64,000 nt of DNA from Circinella minor (lineage: Eukaryota; Mucoromycota; Mucoromycetes; Mucorales; Lichtheimiaceae). The first letter of the stretch is position 1; every line of letters starts with the position of its first letter. The DNA is taken from assembly GCA_016758965.1 (NCBI GenBank), contig JAEPRB010000036.1:124001-188000 (forward strand), read 5' to 3'. The notes below the pieces were generated by a model. It saw nothing but the letters and a program-made list of their open reading frames with translations, did not search any database and was not told the DNA's origin. This document shows, piece by piece, positions 12,875-24,890 of this stretch. Position numbers and translations under genes: made by a program.

Positions 12875-13138
12875 TTTTAAAAGGTTAAAGAAAAAAAAAA
12901 AGAGGTAGGACCAGATAACACAGATACACACACAGACACACCTCTTTTTAAGTTTGGATGGACTTTCTTAGCAAATTATCATCATATCATTTGTGCCCGC
13001 TGAAAAAGTGGCTTGGTGAAATTATTACTCATGGTGGCACATACCAAGCAAGTTATATATATTTTGTTGCAGCACCCTTCTATCTTACATAAACATAACC
13101 CCTTTCCACCTACCTTCAAAAATAAGAGAGAATTTTAA
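12875..13138. promoter_or_regulatory. Shared divergent promoter of WRS1 and the EF-P-like gene
   Basis: The two start codons face away from each other with only 264 bp between them, so this stretch must serve both. TATATATA at 13054-13061 lies about 80 bp before the EF-P-like ATG. Poly-purine tracts lie next to the WRS1 ATG. Confidence 0.6.
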
Positions 13139-14055
13139 ATGGCATCTATTATTGGTCGTACCTTGTTTCGTAATACACAATATAATACCATTTGTTTTAA
13201 TGGGTTGAGTAAACGCTATTATAAAATGAGTGTTCAATCGGTAAAAAAGGGACAAATTGTTCAATTAAAAGACAAGGCATGGCGCGTATTAAATCGTGAT
13301 AGTTCATCGTCAGGTCGTGGAGGTGCAGTCGTGAAAATGGATTTACAAGATATTCTTTCAAATGCTAAAACTAATGAACGTTTCAAATCGGGTGATTCAA
13401 TTGAAAGTAAAGAAAAAAAAATCATAACAAAATACGGTTCTTTTATTCTTTTATATATCATATATACATTTTTATGTATGCGAATCTTTCTTTTTTCTTA
13501 TCAATTTGCTTTCTTTTTTTCTATTTTATATTATATTGTACAAAGTTTTGAATTTACAAGATGAAGCGTATCAATACCTATATGCTGATGAAGGGGTACT
13601 TCATTTAATGAATATGGAAACTTTTGATGAGATTGAATTACCTGCTAGTGCTTGTGAAGGTGGTGAAGAATCTGTTGCTATGCTTGAAGGTATTATTAAT
13701 TTGAGTTGATTGATAAGTTATTATTATGTATCATGTTATCCTGAACTATTTTCATTTATTTATTTCAAAAAAATCAAAATGAAATGAAATGATAAAAGAT
13801 GGTATGAATATTGCAGTTAGTTTTCTTACAACACCTGATGATGGTCGTAAACCGGTTACATTCAAATTACCATCCAACTATACTTTCACTGTGGAATCAG
13901 TTGTGGAACGAGCAGGTCAAGCAGCCAAGGGTACAGTTTATAAAACTGCTACATTAGAAAATGGTGCAAAACTTCAAGTACCAGAATTTGTACACCCAGG
14001 TGATCGTATTATTGTTGATATAGAATCTAAAAAATATATGAAACGCGAATTATAA
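13139..14055 (+). CDS. Translation elongation factor P-like protein, mitochondrial
   Basis: Three exons (13139-13406, 13546-13689, 13799-14055) join in phase to 222 residues. The body is EF-P: an N-terminal KOW-like domain (VKKGQIVQLKDKAWRVL), then two OB-fold domains (YQYLYADEGVLHLMNMET; AVSFLTTPDDGRKPVTFKLP; the C-terminal signature VPEFVHPGDRIIVDIES). The first ~30 residues (MASIIGRTLFRNTQYNTICF with Arg and no acidic residues) look like a mitochondrial presequence, so the ATG at 13139 is preferred over the one at 13226. Bacterial EF-P relieves ribosome stalling at proline runs; an organellar role here is inferred. The tip loop reads SSSSGRGGAVVK, and the residue corresponding to the modified lysine or arginine is not certain. 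Confidence 0.9.
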
Positions 14056-15301
14056 ATGAATAAAACAAAAAAAAAAAAAGGTCGACCACTTACTCCCCTT
14101 ACTAATTATTAATAATACAATAATATTAATTGACGAATGAAAATATTGTTTTTTTTATATTATTCAATCATATTCAATGAGATTTTGGTTATTGTTCTTT
14201 TTTATATATGCAATATTATCAATCGTGTCACCATGACTCGTGGCGATAATAATTAGCACGGATGTTATCTGATTACAGCCGCGACCGTGATAACGCTTTT
14301 AATATAATATCACTTTTAAACGCTATACTTCGGACAAATTAGTAAATTCATCATCATGGACAATGTATAATAAAATGTCATTTTTTTATCTATACGTAGC
14401 AAGGAAGATAAATGTTTTGCTATTATAATACTATTATATTGAGCGGTAAATCCATTCTGATTTCTCATTGGCTTCAACAGTCGTACTACCAGCAGAAGAA
14501 CTTCTTTTGTTTCGTCTATATTTTATTAGACAGTACTAGGCCAATGGAAAGGGTTGAAGAATAAGCATCGAAAACTAGTTCCGGAAGTTCAATAAGGAGA
14601 AACAGATACAAGTTTCCCACGGCATGAAGTAGCTGTTCTCGCGTTCGCCTGACAAGTGTCAAATCATATTAATTTGCAAAGATTCGTATCGTAACCAAAA
14701 CAAGTATATGTTGCATAACAATCAAAAACTTTATATAAATCAGTTGCTTAGTAGCAACAGTAAAAGTAGAATTTTTCTTTTCAAATGGATAAAAAATTAT
14801 TACGCGGCATAATTTATTTCCTTTCTATATAATAAAAGGCTGACTTTTTGCAAGCTGTTGAAAGCACAAGCTTTATATTGAAAAACGATGACGAGGTAAA
14901 AGCAAGTGATAAAAATAAAAAATGTTCGGAGATACTGTCTTTTAGCCGTAATTCTTCTAAACTTCTTCCTAAGCAACCCTTCTTTTCTTTTTCCCTACTT
15001 TTTTTTTTTTTACCCCGAATCTCGATTCGACTCTTTTCCTAATTATTTTCACGGGGGAATACCTATAATTCATTCCTCATATTTATAAGTATTCCTTTTT
15101 TTTTATCCCCGGAAGCAAGCATTATCTTTTTTAAACCTTGTCATTCATTCAATAACGTAATATTATTTGAATTAACTTGTTCAGTTTTTCCTTCTTCCTT
15201 GAACAATTTCCTTTTCCTTTAATTTTTTTTTTGTTTTTCTTCCCCACACAACATTACTGCCCCCGTTTCAAATACCATTTGCGCGTCCTGCAGCTTAAGC
15301 G
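14056..15301. other. Intergenic region upstream of the mitochondrial carrier
   Basis: About 1.25 kb, AT-rich. A TTATCTGAT word (ATCAGATAA on the other strand) occurs at 14265-14273, about 1 kb before the carrier ATG; this may be chance. The 300 bp before the carrier start are pyrimidine-rich. No gene is seen. Confidence 0.5.
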
Positions 15302-16694
15302 ATGGGCAAGACCGCCACATGGTACAAGGAATTTGCGTAAGTTAAACTTCTTTTCACTTTTTTTTTGCTCTATTCATTTCGTTATCATGTATACTCGTAA
15401 AAAAAAGAACTAATTAACACAATTTTATTCAACGGTGTTGGGAAACTCAATTTATATATATCAAATAATCCAGTCAGAATCATGATAACATTAAACATTC
15501 CATTGCAGGTGCAGGCGCCGGCATTGTATCGTCGATCGTGACATGCCCTCTTGATGTAGTGAAAACACGCTTACAAAATCAGGGTAAATCGGTACCGGGT
15601 GTCAAAGCCTATCGAGGCACAGTAGGTAACTATTTTTCTTTTCAAGATAAAAAGAAAAAGTATTATTTGAGAAGAATAATAGTGTTTGTTGATATGAAGT
15701 TAGTAGCGATAAAAGAAACAGAAAGAATAACAAATACATATAATTATTTAGGTACACTTTCCAGAATTTGGCATGAAGAAGGTATTCGAGGTTTATATCG
15801 CGGATTAGGACCAACCATTCTTGGTTATCTTCCTACATGGGCCATTTATTTTACTGCATATGATTATTGTAAAGGTCGATGGGGCAAAGAATTCGGTATG
15901 TCTTATTTTATAACCATGCTATTAGATTGGAAAACCATATGCCGAGAAGTTAAGGGGAAAAAAATTAAAGGATGAGAAAAAAAACATTTTTTTTTTCTAT
16001 TTTTATAGGTCATGACAAAGAATGGCTGGTTCATATTGCATCTGCCATGTCAGCAGGAGCTGCGTCTACATCAATGACGAATCCACTTTGGGTGATTAAA
16101 ACTAGACTCATGACACAAAACGAGCGTACACAATACAGGTACAGAAATACCCTAGATGCATTTATCACGATTGGTCGACAAGAAGGTATCCGAGGATATT
16201 ACAAAGGACTTGGTACTTCATTGTTTGGTGTTAGTCATGTTGCTGTTCAATTTCCGCTTTATGAAAAATTAAAGAATTATTTACGTAAGTTTTCTACGCA
16301 TAGAAAGTACGAGGGATTGAAGCAGTGAGTTATACGAGCCAAAGCTGGTTTGAATATTAAATATTAATATAAATGTATGTAATTATTAGGCGCGGATAGC
16401 GATACTTCTGGATCAACATCGATTCTTTTGGCGTCTTCATTATCAAAGATGGCTGCCAGCTGTGCAACATACCCTCATGAGGTGATACGAACACGCTTAC
16501 AAAATCAAACTCGAAAACCATTTAAATATAAAGGCATTCGTCATGCTATTAAGGTTATTTTAGAAGAAGAAGGAGTACGTGGGTTTTATAAAGGTATGCC
16601 AACTAATCTGTTACGAACGGTTCCATCATCTGCAATGACAATTTTGACATATGAGATTTTGGTGAGGAAATTGGATCAAATGAAAAATCTGTAA
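15302..16694 (+). CDS. Mitochondrial carrier, NAD+/folate/FAD/pyrimidine-nucleotide group
   Basis: Inner-membrane solute carrier. Five exons (15302-15336, 15474-15625, 15752-15895, 16009-16284, 16390-16694) give 303 residues with the usual three repeats. The signature motifs are CPLDVVKTRL, NPLWVIKTRL and YPHEVIRTRL. A tryptophan in place of the acidic residue in the second motif is a hallmark of the Yia6/Yea6 (NAD+), Flx1/SLC25A32 (FAD/folate) and Rim2/SLC25A33 (pyrimidine) branch. The opening HSIAGAGAGIVSSIVTCPLD fits this group. I cannot separate NAD+ from the other substrates by eye. The second-exon acceptor at 15472-15473 was chosen because it keeps phase and restores that conserved opening. 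Confidence 0.92.
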
Positions 16695-18186
16695 AAGAAA
16701 GGTGTTTTGTATATTTTTATTTTTCTATATTTTTTATTATTCATCACAAACATCAAAAACATGGTTTTTATTATTACTACCAATTTTTTATATATAAGTC
16801 AACAACAGCAAACACACATATGCACACACATATCTCTTTATTTTTTTTTATAGCTTTTGCTATTAATATTAATTACAAACAAAAGAAAAAAAAAGATTCC
16901 CTATCAAACGAAAATAACCCACTCACCCACTCACAAAAAAAACATGCACACACAAAAAAAGGACAAAAAAAAAATGAAATTGTTTCGTCAATCCTTTTTC
17001 ATCAACATGTATATATATTCTTCTCCTAACCATCTCTTCTCCCTTTAGAATTTGATTTCCTTTTTCTTTTATTTTCTTTTCTTTCATAATCATTTTATTA
17101 AAAAAAAAGAAGAAAAAAAAAAGAATTTTGCATATTTTTTAAATATAGTTTTATTGTGATTTGTTAAATGAGTTCAGTAACTTGGTAACTAGTAATACCA
17201 ATTGTATTTATTTGTTTCCAGGCATTTAAAATAAAGTTCATCTTTATGTATTGAGAAATAAATACAGATATATCACCATGTGTTTTTGGATTATTGGAAG
17301 AGTTCAGGAGTATATTGATGCTCCAAATATGATGGCGATATCTTAAATCCATTACTCTCTACCTATACAAACTTAGTACAAAATTCTGTATAATATAATG
17401 GTCCCTTGGGGATAACTATAACATTTTCTCATGAAGAATTGCCAAATACTAGCAGTAACTCCAGGGGTTTTTTTTTTTCATGTAGAATGACCAATCTAGT
17501 AACTTTATCTATTATTACTGTAAATAAGAAATTTGTTAATCTTGGTCCTTATATTTCATGGTGCAATTGCTCCACAATAAAAAGTTCTTGTTCTTCCACT
17601 TCCGTAATTTTTTTTAGAATGACATACCGTACGTACACGTATGTCTATCGATCGGGAATAAGTATACATTACAACATAACTTTAACTGATTCTATTGTAA
17701 CTCTTTATTTCCAGCGGTAACGTTTTCTCACATAGCAATATATAATTAATGTCACGACTCATATTGTATATATATTTATATACATTACATGTGATTCAAA
17801 AACTTATGACAGTTACCGTTAATGTTTCATTTTACCAATCCTGTACACTTTGAAGAGAACTACTTTATCAGGATTTAAAATGATATTCACGTATTATTCT
17901 GTAATTAGCAAAATGAAATAAACTTTTCCGAGTAAATTTTTATGCGTGCTACGTAAAATTCCATTTAGCTACTAAACCTTTAAGATATATTTTAAAGTCC
18001 AATGAATTTTTTTTATTCACACTCAAATACGCAATCAATGTCTTTAAATACATGTATCACGGTAATCCATTTTATAGATTTTTTTTAAACAAAATTAAGT
18101 TTGAGCCAGATATCACAATGATCAGTGTTATTGTCGTGATAGTAGTGTGATAATCACTGTTTTAATTTTTGTTATACATAAAATCC

Positions 18187-18212
<26 letters not shown>
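18187..18212. repeat. Poly-A tract, 26 bp
   Basis: Uninterrupted run of A in intergenic DNA, the longest homopolymer I see in the window. It could be a retroposon tail, but no body upstream was recognised. Confidence 0.9.
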
Positions 18213-18217
<5 letters not shown>

Positions 18218-18618
18218 ATGAGACAAGACCATATTCATTATTAGTAAAAGCATTATATTTAGCAACGTACACATATTGTACATATATATTATAATGAGTT
18301 ATTGGATCGAACTCTACATATAAGATACCCCTTAGTGATGAGTACATAACCTTAAAAAATTTTCTGTTTTGTTTCTATATCTCCTATTCAATATCTCACA
18401 CTTAAAAATTTCATTATAACGATCGTGGGGTGATGATTATAATGTGGTGATGATATTGAGTAAAAAAAAAAGATTCCGAAAAATGACACTTCAAATTCTA
18501 TTGGCTATTGATGGGTTACCTAAATCATTGCTCTATTAACAAAAGTGAGTAATAAGGTTCCGGATGCGCATTGTCCACTCTTATATTATACTTTCCAGTA
18601 TTTTCCGCTTACTTTCCA

Positions 18619-18626
18619 TATATAAA
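18619..18626 (+). promoter_or_regulatory. TATA box (TATATAAA) of the MATE gene
   Basis: TATATAAA about 96 bp before the ATG at 18722, a plausible distance for a fungal core promoter. Called by match and position only. Confidence 0.45.
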
Positions 18627-18721
18627 GACTTTGATCTACGCAAGTTAAAAAACACCCATTTTATTTTGCATAAATCAAATAAAAAAATTAATAATAGCGT
18701 GTATATTTAATAACAATAATA

Positions 18722-20657
18722 ATGTCACGGCCAGAAAATGACACCGAATCTACACATTCTTCCATTTTATCTGATACCCCTACAGAATCTACTCCACTTT
18801 TACCTGGTCAACATCAACTATATCAAACAAAAAGTGATATTTATGATGACAACAATGGAAGTTGGCGTGGGGAATTTCGATGGCTGTTTTTCAACAGTCT
18901 ACCTGTTATTGGGACATATATACTTCAATATTCGTTGCAACTTGCCAGTGTATTCACGTTGGGACATCTGGTAAATATAATATTCTTTTGTGTTTTTCTT
19001 TTATTTATAATAATCTTGATATTATTTAGCGCATATTGTTGAATAACACTAACTTACTAATGATACTTATTAGGGTCCAACTGAATTAGCAGCATCCGCC
19101 CTTGCAAGTATGTTTGCCAGTGTTTCTGCATGGAGTGTGGCTTTCGGTACAGCAACAGCTCTTGATACTCTTTGCTCACAATCATGGACTGCAGCAAGTG
19201 ATAAAACTCTTGTTGGAATTCATCTTCAACGAGCATTAGTCGTTCTTGCAATTATTTTCTCTATATTCATTGTACCGCTTTGGTGGAACGGTACACGAAT
19301 TTTGTTGGCCCTGAATCAAGAACCGGAGTTGGCTTTACTTGCAGGTAATTGCATATATTTATTTGATCTTTTTGGACGCATAATAATCCATAATAGAAAA
19401 AGAGGAAATCAAGAATGGTATATGCTAAAAAAACATTTTTTAAAAAAAAAAAAATACAGGAACCTTTTTGCGGTATTTGTTATTAGGTGCACCAGCATTT
19501 ATAGCATTTGAAGGATTGAAAAAATATCTCCAAGCACAAGGAATTATGCGAGCATCAACCTATGTACTTTTATTTGCTTCACCTTTGAATTTTTTAATCA
19601 ATTATGCCTTGGTTCATGTCGAATCTGTGCGTCTTGGATTTATAGGAGCTCCTATTGCTACCTCATTGAGTTACTGGCTTATGTTTATTTTACTGGTGCT
19701 TTATACCTGGAAAGTAAACGGAAGAGAGGCATGGGGTGGATGGTCTATGGATGCGTTCAGAAATTGGGGCCCGTTTTTACGATTAGCCATTCCTGGCGCG
19801 TTAATGTTATGCAGGTAATATATAATAATCTTATTGCAATAGAAAACTACTTTTATTACAATCACAGTAAGAATTTGATTTTTTTATTCTTATTATGATC
19901 TAATATTCTATATATCATTTTTAGTGAATGGTGGGCTTTTCAATTAACAGCTCTTGCGACTGGATACCTTGGAGGTGTTAATCTTGCTTCTCAATCAATT
20001 TTGCTTACAACTGCTGGAACAGCATTCCAAATTCCATTTGCAATTTCTATTGCTGCTGCAAATAGAGTTGGTAATGCGTTAGGTGAATACTATGCTCTCA
20101 AAGCTAAACGCGCTGCTATGATTGCTCTCGCATTCGGTGTTATTGCTGGCTTAGTCAACTTCCTCTTTTTTATTTATACGAGATCAACTCTGGCCTACAT
20201 TTTTACTAGCGATGAAGAAGTGGTAAAAAATGTATCAAGGGTCATGCCTTTCTGTGCACTTTTTGTAATATCGGATGCTATTAATGGAGTTTCAGCTGGT
20301 GTCATTCGAGGTGATTATTATTATATATAAAATTGCTTTCTATCACTACATATTTATTAACTATTAACTCATGTCGTTGAAATATTTTCTATTGAATACG
20401 TAGGTTTAGGTCATCAAAAAGTTGCGGCCTGGATTAGTATTGGATCAAACTACATTATGGCGTTACCATTGGCTTATGTACTCACGTTCCCTGCTGGCTG
20501 GGGAATGACTGGGATATGGGTAGGGCTCTTTATAGCATTGACTCTTAGTGCTACCGGTCAATGTATATATGTGTTTGCTGTCAACTGGAATAATGAGGTA
20601 GATAAAATTAACTATCGTGTCAAGGCAGAAGAAGCTCAAATGCATGATACCCATTAA
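18722..20657 (+). CDS. MATE-family multidrug/toxin extrusion transporter
   Basis: Cation-coupled efflux protein of the MATE family. Five exons (18722-18970, 19074-19344, 19460-19814, 19925-20310, 20404-20657) give 504 residues. A Ser/Thr-rich hydrophilic N-terminus (about 55 residues, TESTPLLPG) precedes roughly twelve membrane helices. Family landmarks are TALDTLCSQSWTA, ALVHVESVRLGFIGAPIATSLS, SQSILLTTAGTAFQIPFAIS with AANRVGNALG, and RGLGHQKVAAWI. These match eukaryotic MATEs such as yeast Ers1-unrelated YDR338C and plant DTX proteins. Location in plasma or vacuolar membrane and the substrate cannot be told from sequence. Confidence 0.95.
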
Positions 20658-22185
20658 GCGGAGTACATGGACACGTCATTTTTGGTACCTCTTGCGTGAA
20701 GAAGAAGAAATTTATAAAAACACTATTATAGATTTGATGGTTTATTTAGAACTTTTTTTTTTTTTTTAAAAAAAAGCAATACCCTTTTATTTCTTTCTTC
20801 TTCATTTGTTAATAATGGACGGTTCTTTATCCCTTTTCCTCAAGTGGAATTTATTCCAATTTTTTTTTTCGCATACATCTGCTAACTTTCTCTCTTCCCC
20901 TCCCCTCTCTCTCTATATATATTCTTGTTTTATCTTTTTAATATACGTATACGTATATATGCCATTGGAAAAAAAATATTATCCAGGCAGAAATAAATAT
21001 TTTACTTTTATTTTTAGGTGAGCTTTTCAAAAAGATTCACGAAGAAAATAAGCATTATAGTGCACCAGACAGCGTTGTACAATAGATATTGTTTGTGACA
21101 AAAGAAATTTTCACTTTATCATTGTAATATGATTGTTATCTGTCCATTATTATTAACAATAAAGAACGCGGTTTTTTAACATTATTTTACAAGTAATAAC
21201 AGTATATTTTATTGTTTAATAGTAAAGAATAATGAATTAACAACAAGCAATAAACAACGATAATTATACGACATAAATAAAAATAGCTATGTAGAATAAT
21301 AATTACGTACGTATAAGAAATATTATTACCATATTGTCTAACCATTGTTTTATTTTTATGCACATTGTTCTTATGAATTTATAAAGAAAATTAATGCATG
21401 CGTAATTTTACTATTTACGATATATCAAAGTGATTCTTATTTCCATAATACTGTAACGGTATTTGAATAGTAGAAGAAAACAAAATAAATTAAAACTATC
21501 TAGGCTGTGTGAAGAAAACAGCTTTAACTTTTTGCTTATAAGTTGATGAAAAATATACAGGGTTTTATATATTCACAAATATACCAATAATTAAATGTGT
21601 AACTCATAAATATAGGCTTATTAAGAAGGGATTGTGAATAGATTAAATATTTCTGTTGTGCATTTATTCTTAAAATGTAAGTTTTCTTCGGTATGTTTTT
21701 CCCATTTGCATAAAAAATATAAACAATAGGTAATAAAAAAAGCTCACTTTTTTTTTCTTATAGTTTGTATTATCTTATGTATGTCAGTATTAAAGATAAA
21801 GATATTGGCTCAATACGTTCTTCTATTCTATCCAATGTATGCTAACAAAATCTAATTCAATTTAATTATAGTCATCACATACAATACGTAGATTCATTAA
21901 TGTAATAATAATAAGTACGATGAATAGATAAATATAGGTTAATCTACTAAAGAATTTCATGAGATGAATTTTCAATAGTTTATCATCGGTTAATTGAGAT
22001 ATATGAACTTAATTAATATTTATTACATCTTACTACGTAGTATTTTTGCACTTGGTCATATTTTAGTAATTTCTTATTACTACTAACTGACATACATCGG
22101 ATAGTTACTAAATAGCCAAAACATCTGAAAACAACAAATATGTATATTGCAAATGATCAACATCGATTCACATCTTAAGAACCTA
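20658..22185. other. Intergenic, no gene seen
   Basis: About 1.5 kb of AT-rich DNA after the MATE stop, with long T and A runs near 20750-20775. I see no coding frame of substance, RNA gene or repeat. Confidence 0.5.
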
Positions 22186-23190
22186 TCAATGATCAGTATA
22201 GGTGCTTGTTATTAAAAATGTTTCAGGAGATATAGGATGATGAGATGGCCAAACTGCATCCCGAAGTTGAGTAACTACCCACTCGTAACTTTCGTTTGTT
22301 TCTTGCGATACCCATCCATCAGCAATACAAAATGGTTTCAGTCTTGGATAGCCGATATTCCCGGTACCCACAACATTAACAAATAAAAGGTAGACGATGT
22401 CTATTTGTTTGTACGTGACATTCATTACAATTACTTCGGAGAACTTGTGTGCCAAATCAATAGCAGACTGATGAGCAAAAAAAGAGCGAAAGTAAAAACC
22501 GCTTGTCTCCGTCTTGCTTTGATTCCCACTTGACCTTATTACACCCTTTCTCTTGAAGTTTGCTGATCAACTTAAACGTAGTATGATCTGGATCGTTGTT
22601 GAATATAGTCTGGCGTAAATTTGTAATGTCTTTAGGATCAACAATTTTACTTTTAGCAGCAAGGAATGATATAATAGAATTATTTGTCGCATGACTTTTT
22701 ATCATATTAATAACGATCTTTTCATCATCATCTAGTCTGCGCAGCATCGGGTATGTCGATAACTCTTGTACAAATTGGTGGCTATGCTCTCTACCGTAAA
22801 ACGATACAACGCGCCATTGTTGACTTTGGGCATGTACTGGACGAAAAACAATTAAGAACTTACATCCAATGCGTTGGGCGTTCTTTGTTATTATTTTTTT
22901 TTTTTGGATCAGTGGCATTGATTATCTCGCCTTTATCATTGGCAGCAAATGATTTTGAGTTCGGACTACTTTGGTGCTCCTCTTTATTATAACTTATTTC
23001 TTTTGTTGGCAGGCTGACCAAAATGCTTACAACCAAGTTGGATCTTTCTTTTTTTACCCTGTAAGCGTACTCCTGACCATGTACATGAAGATTCCTTTCT
23101 TTTTACCCCATTCAAAACAGGCATTACAAGCATCATTATGATCCTTCCAGATTTGATTGAGTTCTTCTGGGATTTGGCTTCTTAAATCAG
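22186..23190 (-). pseudogene. MULE-type (FAR1/Mutator-like) transposase relic
   Basis: Several minus-strand frames in order form a broken Mutator-like transposase. They read IPEELNQIWKDHNDACNAC (about 23180-23100), then GCKFLIVFRPVHAQSQQWRV with ELSTYPMLRRLDDDEKIVIN and KIVDPKDITNLRQTIFNNDP (22860-22570). The last piece is AHKFSEVIVMNVTYKQ to ISPETFLI (22455-22190). Stop codons and frameshifts separate the pieces, for example after KWESKQDGDKRF near 22490. The usual first catalytic Asp (VMDATYK) reads Asn (VMNVTYK), and the region encoding the rest of the DDE domain is missing. It is therefore dead. The family assignment rests on remembered pattern similarity to Mucoromycota MULE/FAR1-like proteins. 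Confidence 0.7.
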
Positions 23191-23690
23191 ACTTTGTAAT
23201 GAGTTATAAAAAAATGAAGAAGTTCAATATGAATATAGAAAATGATCTTTTCTTGGTGCGTTCCTTTTTTTGTTATTCGTGTGACTTCAGTGTTTATACT
23301 ATTATTATATTTTCTTTTTCAAAATATCTAAAGATTATAAAGAAATTACAGGAATGGTTTTATATATGTGACTCTATTAGAATTTATTTCACAAGTGTAT
23401 TATGTTTATTTAATATTATTTTTTTTATCAAACAATCTATATCATTTTATATATTTATCACAAATATGCTAATGGAGGGGGTGTGATCCGACTCGGACAG
23501 CAAAGGGGGGAGTGCAAATAGAAGTACCCAAAATTTGATATCGAGACAACTGCCACCTCTCCCTACACTAGTACCATGTATAACAAAGTGGAAGACTCTT
23601 CAATGCTATTGCTTCAAACTTTTGTCCATCATTTCTTCTTGCCTATTAAGCTATGAAGAAAACGTGATGACAACTTGAAAATCATATGAC
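23190..23690. other. Intergenic between transposon relics
   Basis: About 500 bp with no recognisable gene. G-rich words occur at 23475-23515 (two runs of five to six G), unusual for this AT-rich region. Confidence 0.4.
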
Positions 23691-23697
23691 GGAATAG

Positions 23698-23913
23698 TTG
23701 CTTTTACCCAAACATGTGGACATGCGTTGTCATCTTAATCCAAATGGATTATGTCGTGTTCATGAAAATGAGGAGCATATCGAGAATTTACGGATCATTT
23801 CTGGTGTTTGTCGTGCAGCAGATATTCGCCTTAAGAAGTCCGAGTGCTCCTTTGCAGCCATAACATTTCGTACGAAGGACTCTGGCCATGCTAACGTAAC
23901 TTGGAAAAGATAA
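23698..23913 (+). pseudogene. Possible reverse-transcriptase fragment (LTR-retrotransposon relic)
   Basis: The frame reads HENEEHIENLRIISGVCRAA then DIRLKKSECSFAAITF. This resembles the stretch just after the catalytic aspartates in Ty3/Gypsy reverse transcriptases, where HxxHLxxV is followed by LRLKxxKCxF. A neighbouring frame just upstream (about 23730-23775) reads VILIQMDYVVF, a plausible decayed YxDDIVVF motif, so a frameshift would separate the two. No LTRs or other pol domains were recognised. The call is tentative. Confidence 0.35.
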
Positions 23914-24522
23914 TCAACGAAAAAGGAGAGAGGAGAGAGAGGGAATAAGCTTTTTTGTTTACAGAATAATAAAGCAAGTCTGGGAAAAAAGATGTTCACT
24001 CGATAGATGAAATAAAGTATTAAGAGTTTTTTATCTATCATCAATCTCACTCTTAATTCACACAGGGCAAGTGTAAATAAACAACCATAAGTCATTCAGT
24101 TGAAAAGTATAAAAGAACATCATTTTATTAGATAGATTTTATTATTACTATCGCTATTAAAGATGTATTTACCAGTCTCAATGTACTATTATTTTTTTCG
24201 TGTTATTCTTTATAAACTGTTTATATTACTGAAGAATAAGTATTTTTTATCTGTGTGTGTTTTTAGTGTGTGACCCAGTTGAAAAATCGACATTCCATTC
24301 CCTTTTTATCGTCAAGAGATAATAACATTCTACACAAGATGATGGAAAAGTCAATTGGGAAATATTTAAAAAAAGAAATGATTGATGAGCACAGACATAC
24401 ATGAAAACAATTTTTTTAGTTATGTGAATATAATAATAGTGCATGAATTAAACTGTAGTTGATATTTTATGTTGTGTTATGTGTGAGCGAATTGTGAATG
24501 TGTGTTTGGTAAAAAACAGAGA

Positions 24523-24723
24523 GGGGTTACAGCCGGAGCCATCAAGTAAAGAGATTACTTGTGAACTGCTGGAAACGGGCACCAACGTGAGGAATCTTGA
24601 ACCAGCTCAACCAGAGCAGAACATACTACTAAACAAGAAAGTCGGAACTGACCTGGTCATCCATAAGAGAACCGGGGGTTTCAGCTGGCGCCATCAAGTA
24701 AAAGGATTACTTGTGTATGAACT
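24523..24723. repeat. Pair of ~45-bp imperfect direct repeats
   Basis: Copies at 24523-24567 and 24675-24723, 152 bp apart. Both contain GGGGTTnCAGC, then GCCATCAAGTAAA, then GATTACTTGTG and GAACT. The core (AAGTAA..TTACTT) is itself partly palindromic. The region is more GC-rich than its surroundings. It may be part of a decayed mobile element. Confidence 0.6.
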
Positions 24724-24890
24724 AACTAGTCTCTAAAATAAAAAGGGATTAGCAGAATTGTGCTCGATCAAATAAACCCTTTCTCTACAATAATTCTTTT
24801 GTAAAGAACGAATTTTTGTATCGTAGCCAATCATAATCATAACTGGGAATGAAAAACATGCAACTTTGTAAATCATTGCAGCTCCCTATG

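Larger units (their letters stand above)
16695..18721. other. Intergenic region, AT-rich
   Basis: About 2 kb with no supported gene. It holds the 3' end of the carrier gene, poly-A/T tracts (a 26-A run at 18187-18212) and the MATE promoter. Small open frames near 17160-17720 have no recognisable protein content. Confidence 0.5.

Noticed and set aside
12875..12931. Upstream in-frame extension of WRS1 as a mitochondrial presequence
   Set aside because: It reads as a Phe-run encoded by a poly-purine tract with no basic amphipathic character.
14265..14273. ATCAGATAA iron-GATA word upstream of the mitochondrial carrier
   Set aside because: It is 1 kb from the gene and the carrier is not an expected iron-regulated gene; about this many matches are expected by chance.
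17406..17720. 104-codon plus-strand frame in the carrier-MATE gap
   Set aside because: The content is low-complexity Ser/Thr/Tyr with no recognisable domain, splice partner or codon bias.
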